From assembly GCA_027886175.1 (NCBI GenBank), contig JAJNNQ010000009.1, positions 25,781,501 through 25,845,500 of the forward strand: a stretch of 64,000 nucleotides of DNA, read 5' to 3'. How positions within the stretch are numbered: position 1 is the first letter of the stretch; every line of letters begins with the position of its first letter. A program made the translations under genes and the position numbers. Under the pieces are notes generated by a model, which did not search any database, had not been told where the DNA came from, and saw nothing but the letters and a program-made list of their open reading frames with translations. Shown piece by piece: positions 10,740 through 22,682 of this stretch. The stretch comes from Phylloscopus collybita (lineage: Eukaryota; Chordata; Aves; Passeriformes; Phylloscopidae).

Positions 10740-11060
10740 AAACAGGGCCGGCGAGCCTTTGTTTGTGCATCTGCTCCTCTGATCGCCAAAAGCTCATTAA
10801 CAACAAGGCACAAAGAAGCAGCAGAGGAACCGGACAAACCCCCTCCCGTCTGCTCCCCAAGCTGTCACGACTCCCCCAGGCTCTCTGGCTCTGTCAGGGC
10901 TTCCCGGGCAGCCCCGCCGGGGAGTCCGACTAGAGGCCAGAGCAGCAACAGCCAAGCGGCCCTTTGTTTGCTTAATTATTCAAATAACAACCTGGGGTGG
11001 GGAGAGATAAGGGCTGGCCCTGGCAACACTGATTATGTGCTTTCCTCCTCCTGTAGCTCA
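10740..11060. promoter_or_regulatory. Candidate distal regulatory element, 3.6-3.9 kb upstream of KDR
   Basis: GC-elevated stretch between AT-rich flanks. It contains two copies of CCTTTGTTTG (10756-10765 and 10961-10970), each combining a SOX-like CTTTGTT with a FOX-like TTGTTTG. It also has CATCTG (10769-10774), a TAL1-type E-box in reverse, a homeobox-like TTAATTATT (10972-10980) and a GATA-like AGATAAGG (11005-11012). Such combinations occur in endothelial and blood enhancers. This rests on motif reading only, without conservation data. Confidence 0.3.
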
Positions 11061-13299
11061 ACAAGTTTGCAAGGGGTCAGCATCCCACGCAGAATACACC
11101 TGGAGTGCGGCAGGCAGCGGCTGTGCGGCCTCCCGGCCACACCTCTGCCGCAGCCAGGGCTGCAAGCACCTCAGCACCTAATGCAGGAGTGGATGCTCCC
11201 TTCAGCTCTGGGAGTACATGCACGATGCCACTTCAGGAAAATGAGATGGCATTCGTGTAAACGGCATGCAAGGCCAGAAGCACATTTACCACAACATATA
11301 CTTGTGTGTAGACCCCACAAAACATGTTGGTTTGCAAAGGGCATTGCAAAGGACAAAACCTAACCTTCCAGCTAGAAATGAAATAATAATTGTCTCAGGT
11401 GAGAGCAGATGTGCAAGTAGGAATGAGATGGCATAAACCTACTAATTTTGAGACATAGTTGCTGAAAGGTAGAGGTTTGAATGCTTCTGTTTTCAGAGCC
11501 AAAAACATTGATACCTTTGCTGGAATCTAGGGATATGTGCTTTGTATTTGGCTTTGTCGATCTACAAAGAGGACCTGTGAGTTTGGTGTGCATGGACATC
11601 CCCAAAGCAGTTTTATTCTGGCTTGGTTGGATGCTGATGGTAACAAAACTGGAGGAGCAGGTTCATTGCTGTCAAGCCCTAGACTAGCCTAACTGACTTG
11701 GATATGTCTTTCCACTCCTAGGCATGCAATTATGGTTTGAGGCTAGTGGAATTTTAGGGAAACACCTTTGAAAAACTAATTTTATTTCATTGTTTATTTA
11801 TTTGTCCCTGTTGTGTCCTAAAACTCTGCATAATTACTCCTGCCAAGACAACAGAGTCCTACACACCCTTCATTCAAGGAGTTGTTCCTTTTTTTACCCT
11901 ATCTAGTTGTTTTTTTCCACCAAACTCTTTGTGAGGCAAGGGCTGTGTAGAGAAGGGACAGATGCCTTTGTTGTTTATGTGGCTGAAGTCTATGGATTCT
12001 CTATTGCTTGCAGCAGGAAGCAGATCTGAAGCATCACTTTCTGAGCAGGAAGCAGAAGGTGTCTGGGGCCCCTGATCAGTCTGGCTAATGGATGGGCAAC
12101 TGGTGACAGGGACAAGCTACAGATTCTTACACAGAAGTGGCATGCAATATCTTTTTCCTTGTTGTTGTTGATGTTGTTTTGTTTTGTTTTGTTTTCCCAT
12201 TCTTTTTTTCCCCTTTAATTTACTTTTTCCTTCTTGGGGCTCAAAGTTGAAAGTCTCTGAAAAAAGTTTCAAAGCCTAGGTTAAAAAAACTGCTGGAGAA
12301 GGACAAAACCCTTTTCTTCTATTAGTTACCTGGTGCAGCATGTTTTCATTGCATCCCCTCCTGTGAAGAGATTTGCATTCACAAGAATATCCTTGCCTCC
12401 ATGCTATAGGAATAGAAAGCAGCATCCTTAGACACTTTGTCCAAATGGCTGTGTTTCTACGTGAATTCCCTTAAGACCCACTGAAGGAAAACAAGAGACC
12501 AAGTATCATACCACTCACAGAGAGGGTCCTGCAGCAAAGACCTGGATTCTGGACCATGTACCTGCAAATATGGAAGGAGTTTGTTTGATGTGAAACAGCA
12601 CCATCAGGAAACCTGAAATGGCCACCTGTTATGGTATGGTGTCTGAAGCTTCCTAGTGACACCAACCAGGCCTCCCACAGCTGAATTTCCATGGTAGTAG
12701 AAGTCTAACTGGGAAACAGTCTGCCACAGATATATATTACTATTTTTTTATGAAATAAAGAAAAATTACGAATGTATCTGACAGGGAGCCAGCCAATCCA
12801 ACATATTCTTACAAGTCATCATTGCGTTAGGGGCACAAGAATGCACCCCAGCTCCCGGGATGGTTGTGTGTCCCATACTGCATAAGGAAGAACCTGAAGG
12901 GTTTTGTGCTGTTTGTAGCACTTTTCTGCTAAGGAGGTGCTTCAGTGTCTGCTAAGGATTTTAAAATGTTGCAGCCTTTCACTGGTGAGCACTCTGATCA
13001 GACGTCTCTCCTACACCTAACCACTTCTTAAATGAAATAAATATGGACCTAATATCTTAGAGGCATTTAATCACTGTCACGTGTGCTTGAAATTGGCAGA
13101 AGAGTTAAAAAAAATATGAGCCAAGTAGATAGAAAAGTAAACAGACAGACATAAAATATTATTAGTAAACCCTATTTCTCTAGGGAACCAGCCTAAAATT
13201 TACTGGTCACAATAACGGGAAAAAACTGCCAGCACTTCATAGGACAGCATCAAGAGTTGAAACTGGAGGAAACTCAAAGGAGAGCAAAAGGCTGTCAGG
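11061..13299. other. Intergenic, simple repeat only
   Basis: No gene seen. The only clear structure is a (GTTTT)4 run at 12176-12195 in a T-rich patch. Short open frames lack any family resemblance. Confidence 0.6.
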
Positions 13300-13620
13300 A
13301 ATTGTGAAAACTCAGCCTACAAGGAAAGGCTGACAGGTCTGAGGCTGTTCAGTCTTGAAGAAGAGGAGACCAGACAGGCATGATAACAACCTTCCAGTGG
13401 GGACAGGCTGGAAATCCCTGATCAATTATCCTTATAGTTACCAAAGGTAAAAGAGGAAATAATCAGTCTAATTTTCTGGACAGGAGATTTATCTCAGATA
13501 ATGGGGTACCTTTTCTGATTTTCAGGGCAGTTAAGCACTGAATAAAGTTGTCTGGAAAGTCTGGAACTGACATCAATTGAGGCATTTCAGATCAGGTCTG
13601 TCAGATCTTTGTAAGGGATG
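13300..13620 (+). mobile_element. Old CR1-type LINE 3' end
   Basis: Degenerate match to the 3' portion of CR1 retrotransposons in sense orientation. Landmarks in the expected order are: TACAAGGAAAGGCTGA and CTGTTCAGTCTTGAAGAAGAGG (about 13318-13366, as in the CR1 'GAGGAGCGGCTGA...CTGTTCAGCCTGGAGAAG' block); a GACAGGAGATTTATCTCAGAT block (about 13480-13500); and a GTTAAGCACTGAATAAAGTTGTCTGGAAAGT block (about 13531-13561, CR1 'GTGAAGCACTGGAACAGGCTGCC'). Recognised from memory of CR1 consensus. Strongly diverged, so old and inactive. Edges are approximate. Confidence 0.7.
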
Positions 13621-15267
13621 AAATTTAATTCTAATTTACAATAGAAGTCAGAGAGTTTTTTCAGGTTTATTCGAGTCACATGTATTCATAACTAATAGGA
13701 ATACAATTTGTGGTTTCCCATTCTTTAATAAAACATCCCAAAATTAAGTACTCCTTTATTGGGTCAAGTGTAATATTTCATCCACCCTACATTTCAGCAT
13801 TCCTTTTCAGCTAGAAGAACTAGTGTGGTCAGTTTGAGTTGATACCCCTTCTACACCTTTTTCTTGGAAGGTATCTTCATGAGACTGGATTACCTGTAAT
13901 TTTTTATGTGTTTGGCAACACACAACTGAAAAAAATACGAAACCCCCCAACCTCCAAACCATTATTCACATCACCCTACTTTGAGCTAGGAAATCCTGGG
14001 AGGTGCCTGAGGGCAAAAATTGGACAGGACTCCTGAAATGTGTTAACAGTTGCCAAAGTTCAAGCAGAGTTTTATAGTGATGGTTCAGAATTATATCAAA
14101 CAACTTTCCCAGATCAGAGCCAATGGCACAGAGAGTCACACCTCTTTCCCAACTAATGCTTGCTAGTACACTTAAACTGCATTTGGAAAAACGTCCAAAT
14201 TGGTTCCTTCCAGGTAATTATTTTTCTTCCCAAATATTTTCACAGCCAGGATAAGCAAGCAGTAACTGTATTATGGGACATAATGTAGGGACTTTGGAAC
14301 ACAAAGAACTTGGAGATCCACAGAAGGCACAGCAAGGGCTCCTACAGATATAGGAGGGATCACTACCATTCTTCTGAAGACTTTTTCGGGTACTAGCACA
14401 CCTGCCTCTCACAGTCCCTCTGAAGAACTATTTTTATCTCAACAGTGAGGAACCCATGTTTTTATGGTCAGAATTAACTTGCACAGCACATATTTAAAAT
14501 GTGATTAAACCCTTTGAAACTGTAGTACAGCAGTCAATTTTTAACACCTGTGTCTCAAAAGCCTTTTCTTGCAAGGTGTAAAAGTCCATCGCAACTAATC
14601 GTGTCTTTTCATGTTAATATTTTTCTTTGTTTTACTTCATACCCATTTTCATAAGGTAATGGCCATCATCTGTTCTAAAGAAAACTGTTCCATTAAGGGC
14701 AAGTTCAGCTTTTGTTCAGGTTTTCCTTCCAGGACTCAAATCAGTCAGGTTTGAAAAGGAACAGGGAGACTATCACAGCTTCTTTGCTGTCCAAAGTACT
14801 CTCTGTACAGGGGTACAAATCATGTTTCAACAGTCTGGGGAAGCAGACTTTCTCAATTCTCACAATCAAATTCTTAACCCCAAATCCAGAAACCCTAACC
14901 CAAAGCTCTGTTTTCTATGCATTTTACCTTTGTGAACAAGCTGACTGATTGATTGCACTATTTTTATTCATCTGACTATTTTCTCACATCTCTCATTCAA
15001 GAAGAAAAATCATAGCAAATATTGTACTACATCCTCGTTGTTTTCTACTGTGGCTGTAGCTAAATGAACCCTCTGAACATTTAGTAGCTGATGTGTGGCA
15101 ATGTAGGACCAGAAGAAAATCATCAACAGGAAAGGAAAGGAAGTGACCAGGCACTGACTGTTTTCTTCACTGGGTTTGTCTCACCAAAGGTTGTCACCAA
15201 CCAAAGGTTAAAAAATATATTCCACATTGTTTTCTGGAGGGGGACGCCCAAACAAGCCATGCACAAA
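13621..15267. other. Intergenic, nothing recognised
   Basis: AT-rich non-coding sequence. A short telomere-like AACCCTAACCC (14891-14901) is present but only two repeats long and not meaningful on its own. Confidence 0.6.
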
Positions 15268-15385
15268 TTCATAGAATAATCATTAAAGACAGAAGGAAAT
15301 ATTAGGACATGTAGTCTGACCTTTGAAAACCACAGGCAGCAAAGGGAGCCACTGGGATGCAATGCTTCATTATTGAAGTACAAAT
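15268..15385 (-). mobile_element. Ancient CR1/L3-like LINE 3' end remnant
   Basis: CATAGAATAATCATTAAAGACAG, then GAAGGAAATATTAGGACATG and TAGTCTGACC resembles the antisense 3' end of very old CR1/L3-type LINEs common in birds and turtles (consensus of the form 'ATAGACTTTAAGGTCAGAAGGGACCATTATGATCATCTAGTCTGACC'). The following CCACAGGC and ATTATTGAAG also match in order. Recognised from memory. Subfamily and limits uncertain. Confidence 0.5.
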
Positions 15386-18300
15386 TCTACTAGAAGAGAA
15401 GAAGAACATTTACTAGAATCTTGAGCCTGGCTGAAGATGGACCCAGACAATTAATAGCAGATGAAGGGCTCAGAACCTGCACGTTACTCAGGAGGATTTT
15501 ACGATCATATATAACAGCAACTTCAGCACTGTGATGGGATTATTCTAAAAGACAAATTGTATAAACATATATATGGGGCTATAATATATACATTTATATT
15601 TATACATGTATATATCTGTACTTTTTGAGAGGTCAGGAATATTTCTGAAATTCTACAGTATAACATTTATTAACTACACAGTAAACATAGCTGATAAGCA
15701 TTTTGAAATTATTTCATTTCACTGAATTGCTGATTCAGTGCTTGTAGTACATTACCATTCCCACCCTTTCAGTTGTCGGAGTCACCAAGGTGACCCTTCC
15801 TTGTAACACTCATAGCAAGCAATGAGGACACTTTTTTCCTCCTGCCCAGCCTCAGAAGGAGCTGATTAAGGCTAACAATGCCAAAGAAACAATAAGGAAA
15901 GCACAGAACCTTGGGAGGGGCTGGAGGGTTTCCTAGAGAACCATCCTGCAGCTGAGGGAGCAGTCAGGGAAGGAGCACAGCTGTGTTCCTTTCCACAGTC
16001 AGCATCACATTTTCCAGGCAAGCCCTGGATACAGAACACCACAGAAGGGGAGAACTGATCCAGTGAGACTGCGTGGTGGAGGCTTCCAGACTGTCCTCTG
16101 GGACATTGCTTTCTCTGCAGAGGTTATAATTCAGTGGTGGCATTTTCAGCTGAGACCAGCAGTGAAATGCCGGGCAATGGAGAAGAGGTGAGGTGGGAAT
16201 TGTGAGTCCAAGAACGACATGGTGAAAACTACACAGGTGCAGATGTAGATAGGGATGCCAAATCTCCAGGCTTAAATTGGTAGGAAGGACTTTCTATCAG
16301 CATTAGAAAAGAGTGGTGAAAGCAACCATTTGGGTGAAAAGGGTGAAAACCTTATGAAAGTGACATGGACCTCAGTTTATCTGGTTTTGGACTTATGTCC
16401 ATAAAATGCCACGGGATGTGAGTCAGCAGGAATTCTCCATAAGCCTGAAATTTGACCTTTATTGCGGGAAATACTATGCCAACACTGAAGCATTGGCACC
16501 ACACACGACACACCTCCCTATTCTTTGACATCTGCAGATTGTCATGTGCCAAGAAAAAGGTAACTGAGCAGTTCAAGGAAGGAAGACATTGAGATTAGGG
16601 TCACTGATACTGCTAAGAAGACTTATTTTATTTCGGACTTAGAAATACAGGAATATTTGATTTATAAAGGGTGAGAATCTAAGCATAAAATTATAATTTC
16701 TAAATTCTTAAAAATCACAATTATTTTAACCCAAAAAATATAGCAACAGGTGTCAGTAAAGGACAAATCCGTCTAATGTCCACAGATGCATGAACAGTCA
16801 CTGTGCAGAATAAGCCTCTGTCCCTTCATTCCTTTCCCTCTGCTTCACTTATAATGTTATTTACTGTGTTCACACAGTTTAACTGTGAATTTTCTATCCT
16901 TTCGTTATCATTTCAGTCACTAGATTTTTGTAGGTGTGTGAACCTGTGAAAATATTTTGATTGAACCAGTGAAAAAAAAAATTTCAGGCAAATCCAAGGT
17001 ATGGATGTCAAAACATGCTAGGAGACTAACACACCTACTGGTATATAATAACATTATCCAGTTATTAAAGGAAGCGAGTGGGAAAATATAGGTATATGGT
17101 TTCCAGCTAGTAGGAAAAAAAAAAAAGAAAGAAAAAGACAGATCCTGATTAAAAGTTGTTAAATGACTTTGAAGACTGCTTCCCTTCCTTAATCCATTTG
17201 GCCCACAAAGCATGGCCCCAGCTGGCCAGGAGAACACAGATAGCGGGCAGCTTTACCACACTGGCCGGGTGCAGTCAGCGAAAGTCACTTTCCGCAGCCT
17301 CCAGCCTTCCTCTTGGACATGCGTGTCACCAGGAAAACTGAGCCCAGGCTCCCTACTTTCTCTTCCGCCCCTTTAGCTCCACATGTTTCCTGACCCTTGG
17401 CTCCTCTGCTGTGAGGGCTTGCCACCTGCACGCCGGCTCTGCTAGCACAACCACATCCTGTACCTTCCCGTGGCCAGGGTCCATTATTTTCCATAACTGG
17501 CCCATAGGATAGCTCTGTGATGGGAATGGGGCTGGGTTCAAACCACCCTCGTGAATGAAAACAAACCAGCGCTTCCATTGCAGGGTGCGGCAGCCAGAGC
17601 TGAGTAGCGAAAAGGGAACCAAAAACTGTGTAGCATCAGGCTGGTTGCCTCCTTGGGTAGGATGATGAAGGCCTCGTGGGGATGGGGACCTGCGCCTTTG
17701 CAAAATGGCATACAGAGGTTATAGTGTGCGTGAAAAAGCTGAGCTCTGTTCCTCCAAATATGTCTGCTCTCTTCTCCCAAGGGAGATGCTGCTATGAATG
17801 ACAGGGAGAAACAGTCATTTCTCCTACGTTCCCAATCCCATTTCTAACCCATAGCTCCCCATTTTTTTCTCTGGTAATTTTCCCAGGATAAGAATCTCTC
17901 CATATGAGATGCTGTTTCTGAGGAAACAAGAGAATGGCCACATCTGGAGGGTGAGCAGGAGACATCATCAAGGAGGTAACTTAATTGAGAAAAAAACAAG
18001 CCTGAAAAGGCAGAGCCAGAAGGAAAAACATATCAGTCTCCACATGTTCAGGAATGGAAGACAAAAATTCTCCTCATTCCAGTTAGAGTTCAGCATGGAC
18101 TTTTTCTTATCTTTATTGATCCACCTTCCCAGATGGCTGCTATTCTGGTGCTACAGCAAATGAAATTACTGCCCACTTGCAATTATCAGGCTGTATCATT
18201 GAAGGATAGTGACTGAGCAGTGAAAACTGGTCCTCCCACATGAGTCCCCAGTGCTGTGTTCTCCAAGAGGACAAGGCAGGCCAGTGAGTAGCACAACACT

Positions 18301-19802
18301 CCCTGGCTGTGTGGTGGCTTTGGAAAGCCTTGGAACCCTGGAACATGCTAAGGAGGGCTACAACAAAATCCAGTGTGTTAATGCTTGCAATGTTCAAAGG
18401 TACTTCAGGCGCCAAACGCCAAAGTGCCTTGGATTTATTAATTGCAAATCATAGAAAAATGAGAGGCCAGTGCTTCCCAAAAAGAAACCACAATGTTTCC
18501 AAAGCAAGTCCAGTTCTGACCTCCTGTGCACTGATGTAGACCAGAAAACTCTGCATGAACATCCTTCACTGGTTAATGTAAGGTACCTAAAATGCCACTT
18601 AAAACTAATTCACCCTGAGAGTGCCAAAAGACAGAGAAAAAATCCCCAACATTTCTGATAGGATTATTCAACTTCATAATCCTTTTGACAGTAACCCAAA
18701 TTCAATAACTCTTTATTTCTGTGAAGTTGATAATGACTTAAGCTCAGTGTGATGAAAGAATAAATGATAAGTAGTTCTTCATATGAAATATGATCTTCTG
18801 ATTGCGGTGCAAAGAGTCCTCACACAGGACCATAACTTCCACCAATGAGTAAAAAATAATTTTACCAATGAGTTGATATCAAATTTATTTTCTTAAAGAC
18901 AATGGTCAGTGTTCCATGTGAGAAAGAACCTACACAAAGAGGAACACCAACTTTCACTCATCAGGAAGTGTTTGCACAGCCTATAGACATCTATTGGTTT
19001 TATTAAAAAAACCTGCAACTGCAAAAGTTATGTACTCGGGACAGGAACACATCTTTGGAATTCAGCTACAATTGGTTTGAATAAATGGTAAGGTTATTTC
19101 CACCAGTAAAGTTAATCTAGATTTCTTCAGTATGAACAGCTTAGATTTAATTCTTAATGGTTGAATTTAACCAGTTATCTACCTGAAGTCATTACTTTCA
19201 AAACTGTAATAGAGAAAGATATAATCTTCTACTGTGAGTGTGGTGGGGCTTTTTATGCAGTAGGAACAGAGGCATCATTTTCTTCAAAGTGAACATCAAC
19301 ACACAGTGATAGACAATGAATTCCAATACAGGGAAAAACTTGTGTCAAATTTTGGAGTAATATTTGGAGACAGCCTTAATCTGGATGATATTTACTTTGG
19401 AGGATGACACAACAACAAATCTCCACACTTTATCCATCACACTGAAGTGTTTGTACATTGTCTTCTTCCAGAGGTGAATGAAACTGCCCCTTATCTTTGG
19501 ATTGACTTTAGTAACAGCTGTATAGCACTTTGGAATTGCAGCCTTTATACCCTGGAGGACTTGTAATGGACTGGATAAAGAAGAATTTCCGTTTGATGTC
19601 AAATGCCAGGAAAGGCTCTGCAAAATGAATTTTTATGAAGGCTAGAAGTGTCTGGGTTTGGTAGGAAAATGCTCTAGTTGAGAGAGAGGATGTTATGGGA
19701 GGAAAATAACAGTGTCTGAAGAGACAATCTTCTGAACATGTACGTGAGAAAAGTATCTCAGGAGCTCTCAGGCAGTTGATAAAGGTCTTATAGGCACAGA
19801 AC
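15386..19802. other. Intergenic, nothing recognised
   Basis: No supportable gene. A TA-rich partly palindromic stretch lies at about 15560-15615 and an A-rich run at about 17114-17136. Open frames at 17285-17780 and 17909-18658 overlap on both strands and show no domain features. Confidence 0.55.
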
Positions 19803-19972
19803 TTTTTCCTCCTATGAAATACTTCTCAAAATGACCATTGTCAATCCAGAGGTCACAGTGTGTAAATAGTTTTTTCTTAAGTTTTGTTTTTTCCTTCTAT
19901 GAAATACTTCTCAAAATGACCATTGTCAATCCAGAGGTCACAGTGCGTAAAGAGTTTTTTCTTAAGTTTTGT
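19803..19972. repeat. 85-bp tandem duplication (two copies)
   Basis: The segment 19803-19887 is repeated head to tail at 19888-19972 with only about three base differences (c/t early in the unit, then GTGTGTAAATAG versus GTGCGTAAAGAG). The unit contains TATGAAATACTTCTCAAAAT and ends in TTTTTTCTTAAGTTTTG. The low divergence points to a recent duplication, or to an assembly artefact to be excluded. Confidence 0.95.
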
Positions 19973-22633
19973 TAGAGCCTGATAGTTTTAATCCAGTGTT
20001 AGCAACTACAGTTTTGAGTTACCATTAACAAGAAAGGGCATAAAACCCAAGCCACCCTTTCTTGGCTGTGCAAGTTGACTACTGTGTTGTATAACAAATG
20101 GGATACCATGGTGGGCTTTCCTAAAATAAAGGCCCTATAGTCATATTATAGCCCAGTGACGCCAGCATAGGGACAGAGGCCACTCTGCCTAGTTTCTGAA
20201 TCACAGTGCAGGAGAGGGGGCTGCTGCAGCCAGCATCACTCTGGCTACTGAGGCAGCACAGCAAGCAGATACAATTTCTGGGCCCAAGGGACATCCAGGC
20301 CAGCTCAGAGGCTAGCCTGGAGTGATCAATAGAAGTACTTTTAAATCTTTGGATGGAGAGTCCATGTAAAACCTGTTTGAGGTGAAAAAGTCCTTTTTGT
20401 GCTCCTGGTCCTTTGATGCACAAAGGATTTAAAGACCAGCAGTGTATTTATTTTACAACGCATTCAGCATGTATACTTCTGAATGATAAGATGGTTTATC
20501 TGTTGTTTGCTTAATCTTTTCCTGTCATTCATGGAGATTAAGCACCATTTTCATTGTAAACATTCTCTCTGCTCCCCTTATAATTCCCTAAGGATGCACT
20601 ACTTCAGATATCCCTTCAAATAATGAACAGGCAAGGACTAATAAATATTTCACACATAAAAGGAATCTTGTAGCAAAAGGCTCTAATAGCCCGTTTCATT
20701 ATGGGGGATTTTTCCATCTGATTTTTACTCCTTGAATCTTTTCTTATAACTCACAGACAAATACGGATTTCCAGTCAAAGTGGCAAGCACATCCAGACCT
20801 AGATGAAATAAAACTATGGAAAATTAACTGTCAGGAAGCAGAACACTTTTTTTGTGTGCCCATCCCACTTCCTATAAAGCATTTTAAAGCAGGGGCTGTT
20901 CAATATCCCCGCCCAACTGAAGTTTACTATACATTTTTTCCATTGTCATCTAAAACACACTGTGCTTGTAAGAGTAAGGATTAAGTAAGGGGAAATTGAA
21001 AACATAAAACATGGTGAAATTTCTGTACTTATCAAATCCGAGTAAAAAAACAAACAAACAAACAAAAATACCAGAAGGCTCATATAGTTTTCTCTCAGTT
21101 GGTTTTTAAGTAAGAGTTGCCAGTCTATTCCATTTCTAGTCATCAGAGAGTAATTAATTAGTAAGGCATAAGGCACTTCATTTTGATGGTTCTGATAAAT
21201 TCCCAGTGCTGAGTCTGGGCAGGAATCATGCCATCTTTGATGTTTTTTCACATATCTTGAAGGTATTGCTTCCTTCATTTCGTGAGCCCAAGTACTCACT
21301 CTCTGAGAAAAACAACCCCAACAACAAAACAGTAGAGGAAGCTGTGTGTGTCTAAACATCTAATTCCCTTTTACCAAGAATCAGTAACTTTACCCCGGGG
21401 AAGTAAGTCCACAGACCCTAAATTTTATGCATAGTTGCTTGTTTTAAAAGAAATGTAAATGGTTAAGAAAGCAGAAATTGTGGGTTTTCTTTGAAAAAGT
21501 TCTGAATTTATGAGCTGGAAAAACTTGTGGTGATTTCTTTCACCCATTTCTCAGAAGCTGTTACTTTTGCTGTAGGACACCTCATTGGCCTCTGCAAATC
21601 CATGGGGTTTACAATCCAGCAAAATCTCAGAATGAATGCCTATTTTGTGAAAAGATTATAAGCTCAGTAAGGGCAATATCCTTTAGGAAAGAAGAAGACT
21701 GAAGAGATGTGGTCTAGACACCTAAATCCATTACATCTGACTAGGTATATATCCTGCTTCTGAGGTCTTCCACAACAGGGACATGGCTGGTCATGTAATA
21801 CTTAGCCTGTCCTATGATACCTGCATCCAGACATTAATGCATAAATGAAGGTGATGATGAAGCATCACTGAACACAGAAGTGGCTTTGGAACTCCCCTTT
21901 CCACTTTCTTATCAAATCGTGCCTACCATTTTCTAACAAAAAAAGTCAGCAATCTGTCACTGCCAACATGGGCACAAGACCTCTCTGTGTTCACTCAGAG
22001 GTGTGCTGTTGATGCCATGGCTTGATCCCTCATCTTTCTTTCATGTGGTGAGTGCCACTGTGCTCCTGCCACGGTAAATGAAACTGCACAAGTAGGAAAT
22101 TCTCCCTTCTGGCAGCTAAACAGATTTTTGACCACATAGTTGTAGCAATAGCCAAAGCTGCTGGATGGTCAGCTTTCAAAATCTTGAGCTTGAGTCATTC
22201 ACTGTGACACGCATGTACTGATATTAGTGAAAAACTTTGGTTTGGGACTTGCGTTTTACTAGTTGTATTCATCTCAAGCAGAGACAGAAAATTTAACCTG
22301 TATTACCCATAAACACAGCGGGTTCAGATCCTGATGTTGTGCTTCATATGTGGGCTGAGCAGAGACTACTTCTGAGAAAGATGGCCCCAGCCTCTTCCCC
22401 AGACATCGCTGTGGCTTCCTTAGGGCCAGCATTAGTGCTGCAGTCCTAGAGGAAACACAGATCCTCCCCACCCTCAACAGAGAATTGTTTTTAGGTCTGA
22501 ATATTGCTGGCCAGCTGGTGCCTCAGACATGGCATCTGAAAATGAAGCTGAATATTTCACTTTTTCCAGCCTGATCCAGGGGCACTGGAAGGGATCCCAT
22601 GCTATACCTTCAGGCATAAGCTGTCACTTCTCT

Positions 22634-22682
22634 TTATTGACATAATCATACAGTTTGTTGATTATTGACATAATCATACAGT
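22634..22682. repeat. 28-bp tandem duplication
   Basis: TTATTGACATAATCATACAG occurs at 22634 and again at 22662, a spacing of 28 bases, with TTTGTTGA between. Local replication-slippage type duplication. Confidence 0.9.

Noticed and set aside
14891..14901. Telomere-like AACCCTAACCC.
   Set aside because: Only two imperfect units, expected by chance in this length of sequence.
17285..17780. Several minus-strand frames near 17.3-17.8 kb that might be read as an exon cluster.
   Set aside because: The peptides are mutually overlapping in different frames and unlike any protein family I know; no matching exons lie upstream or downstream.
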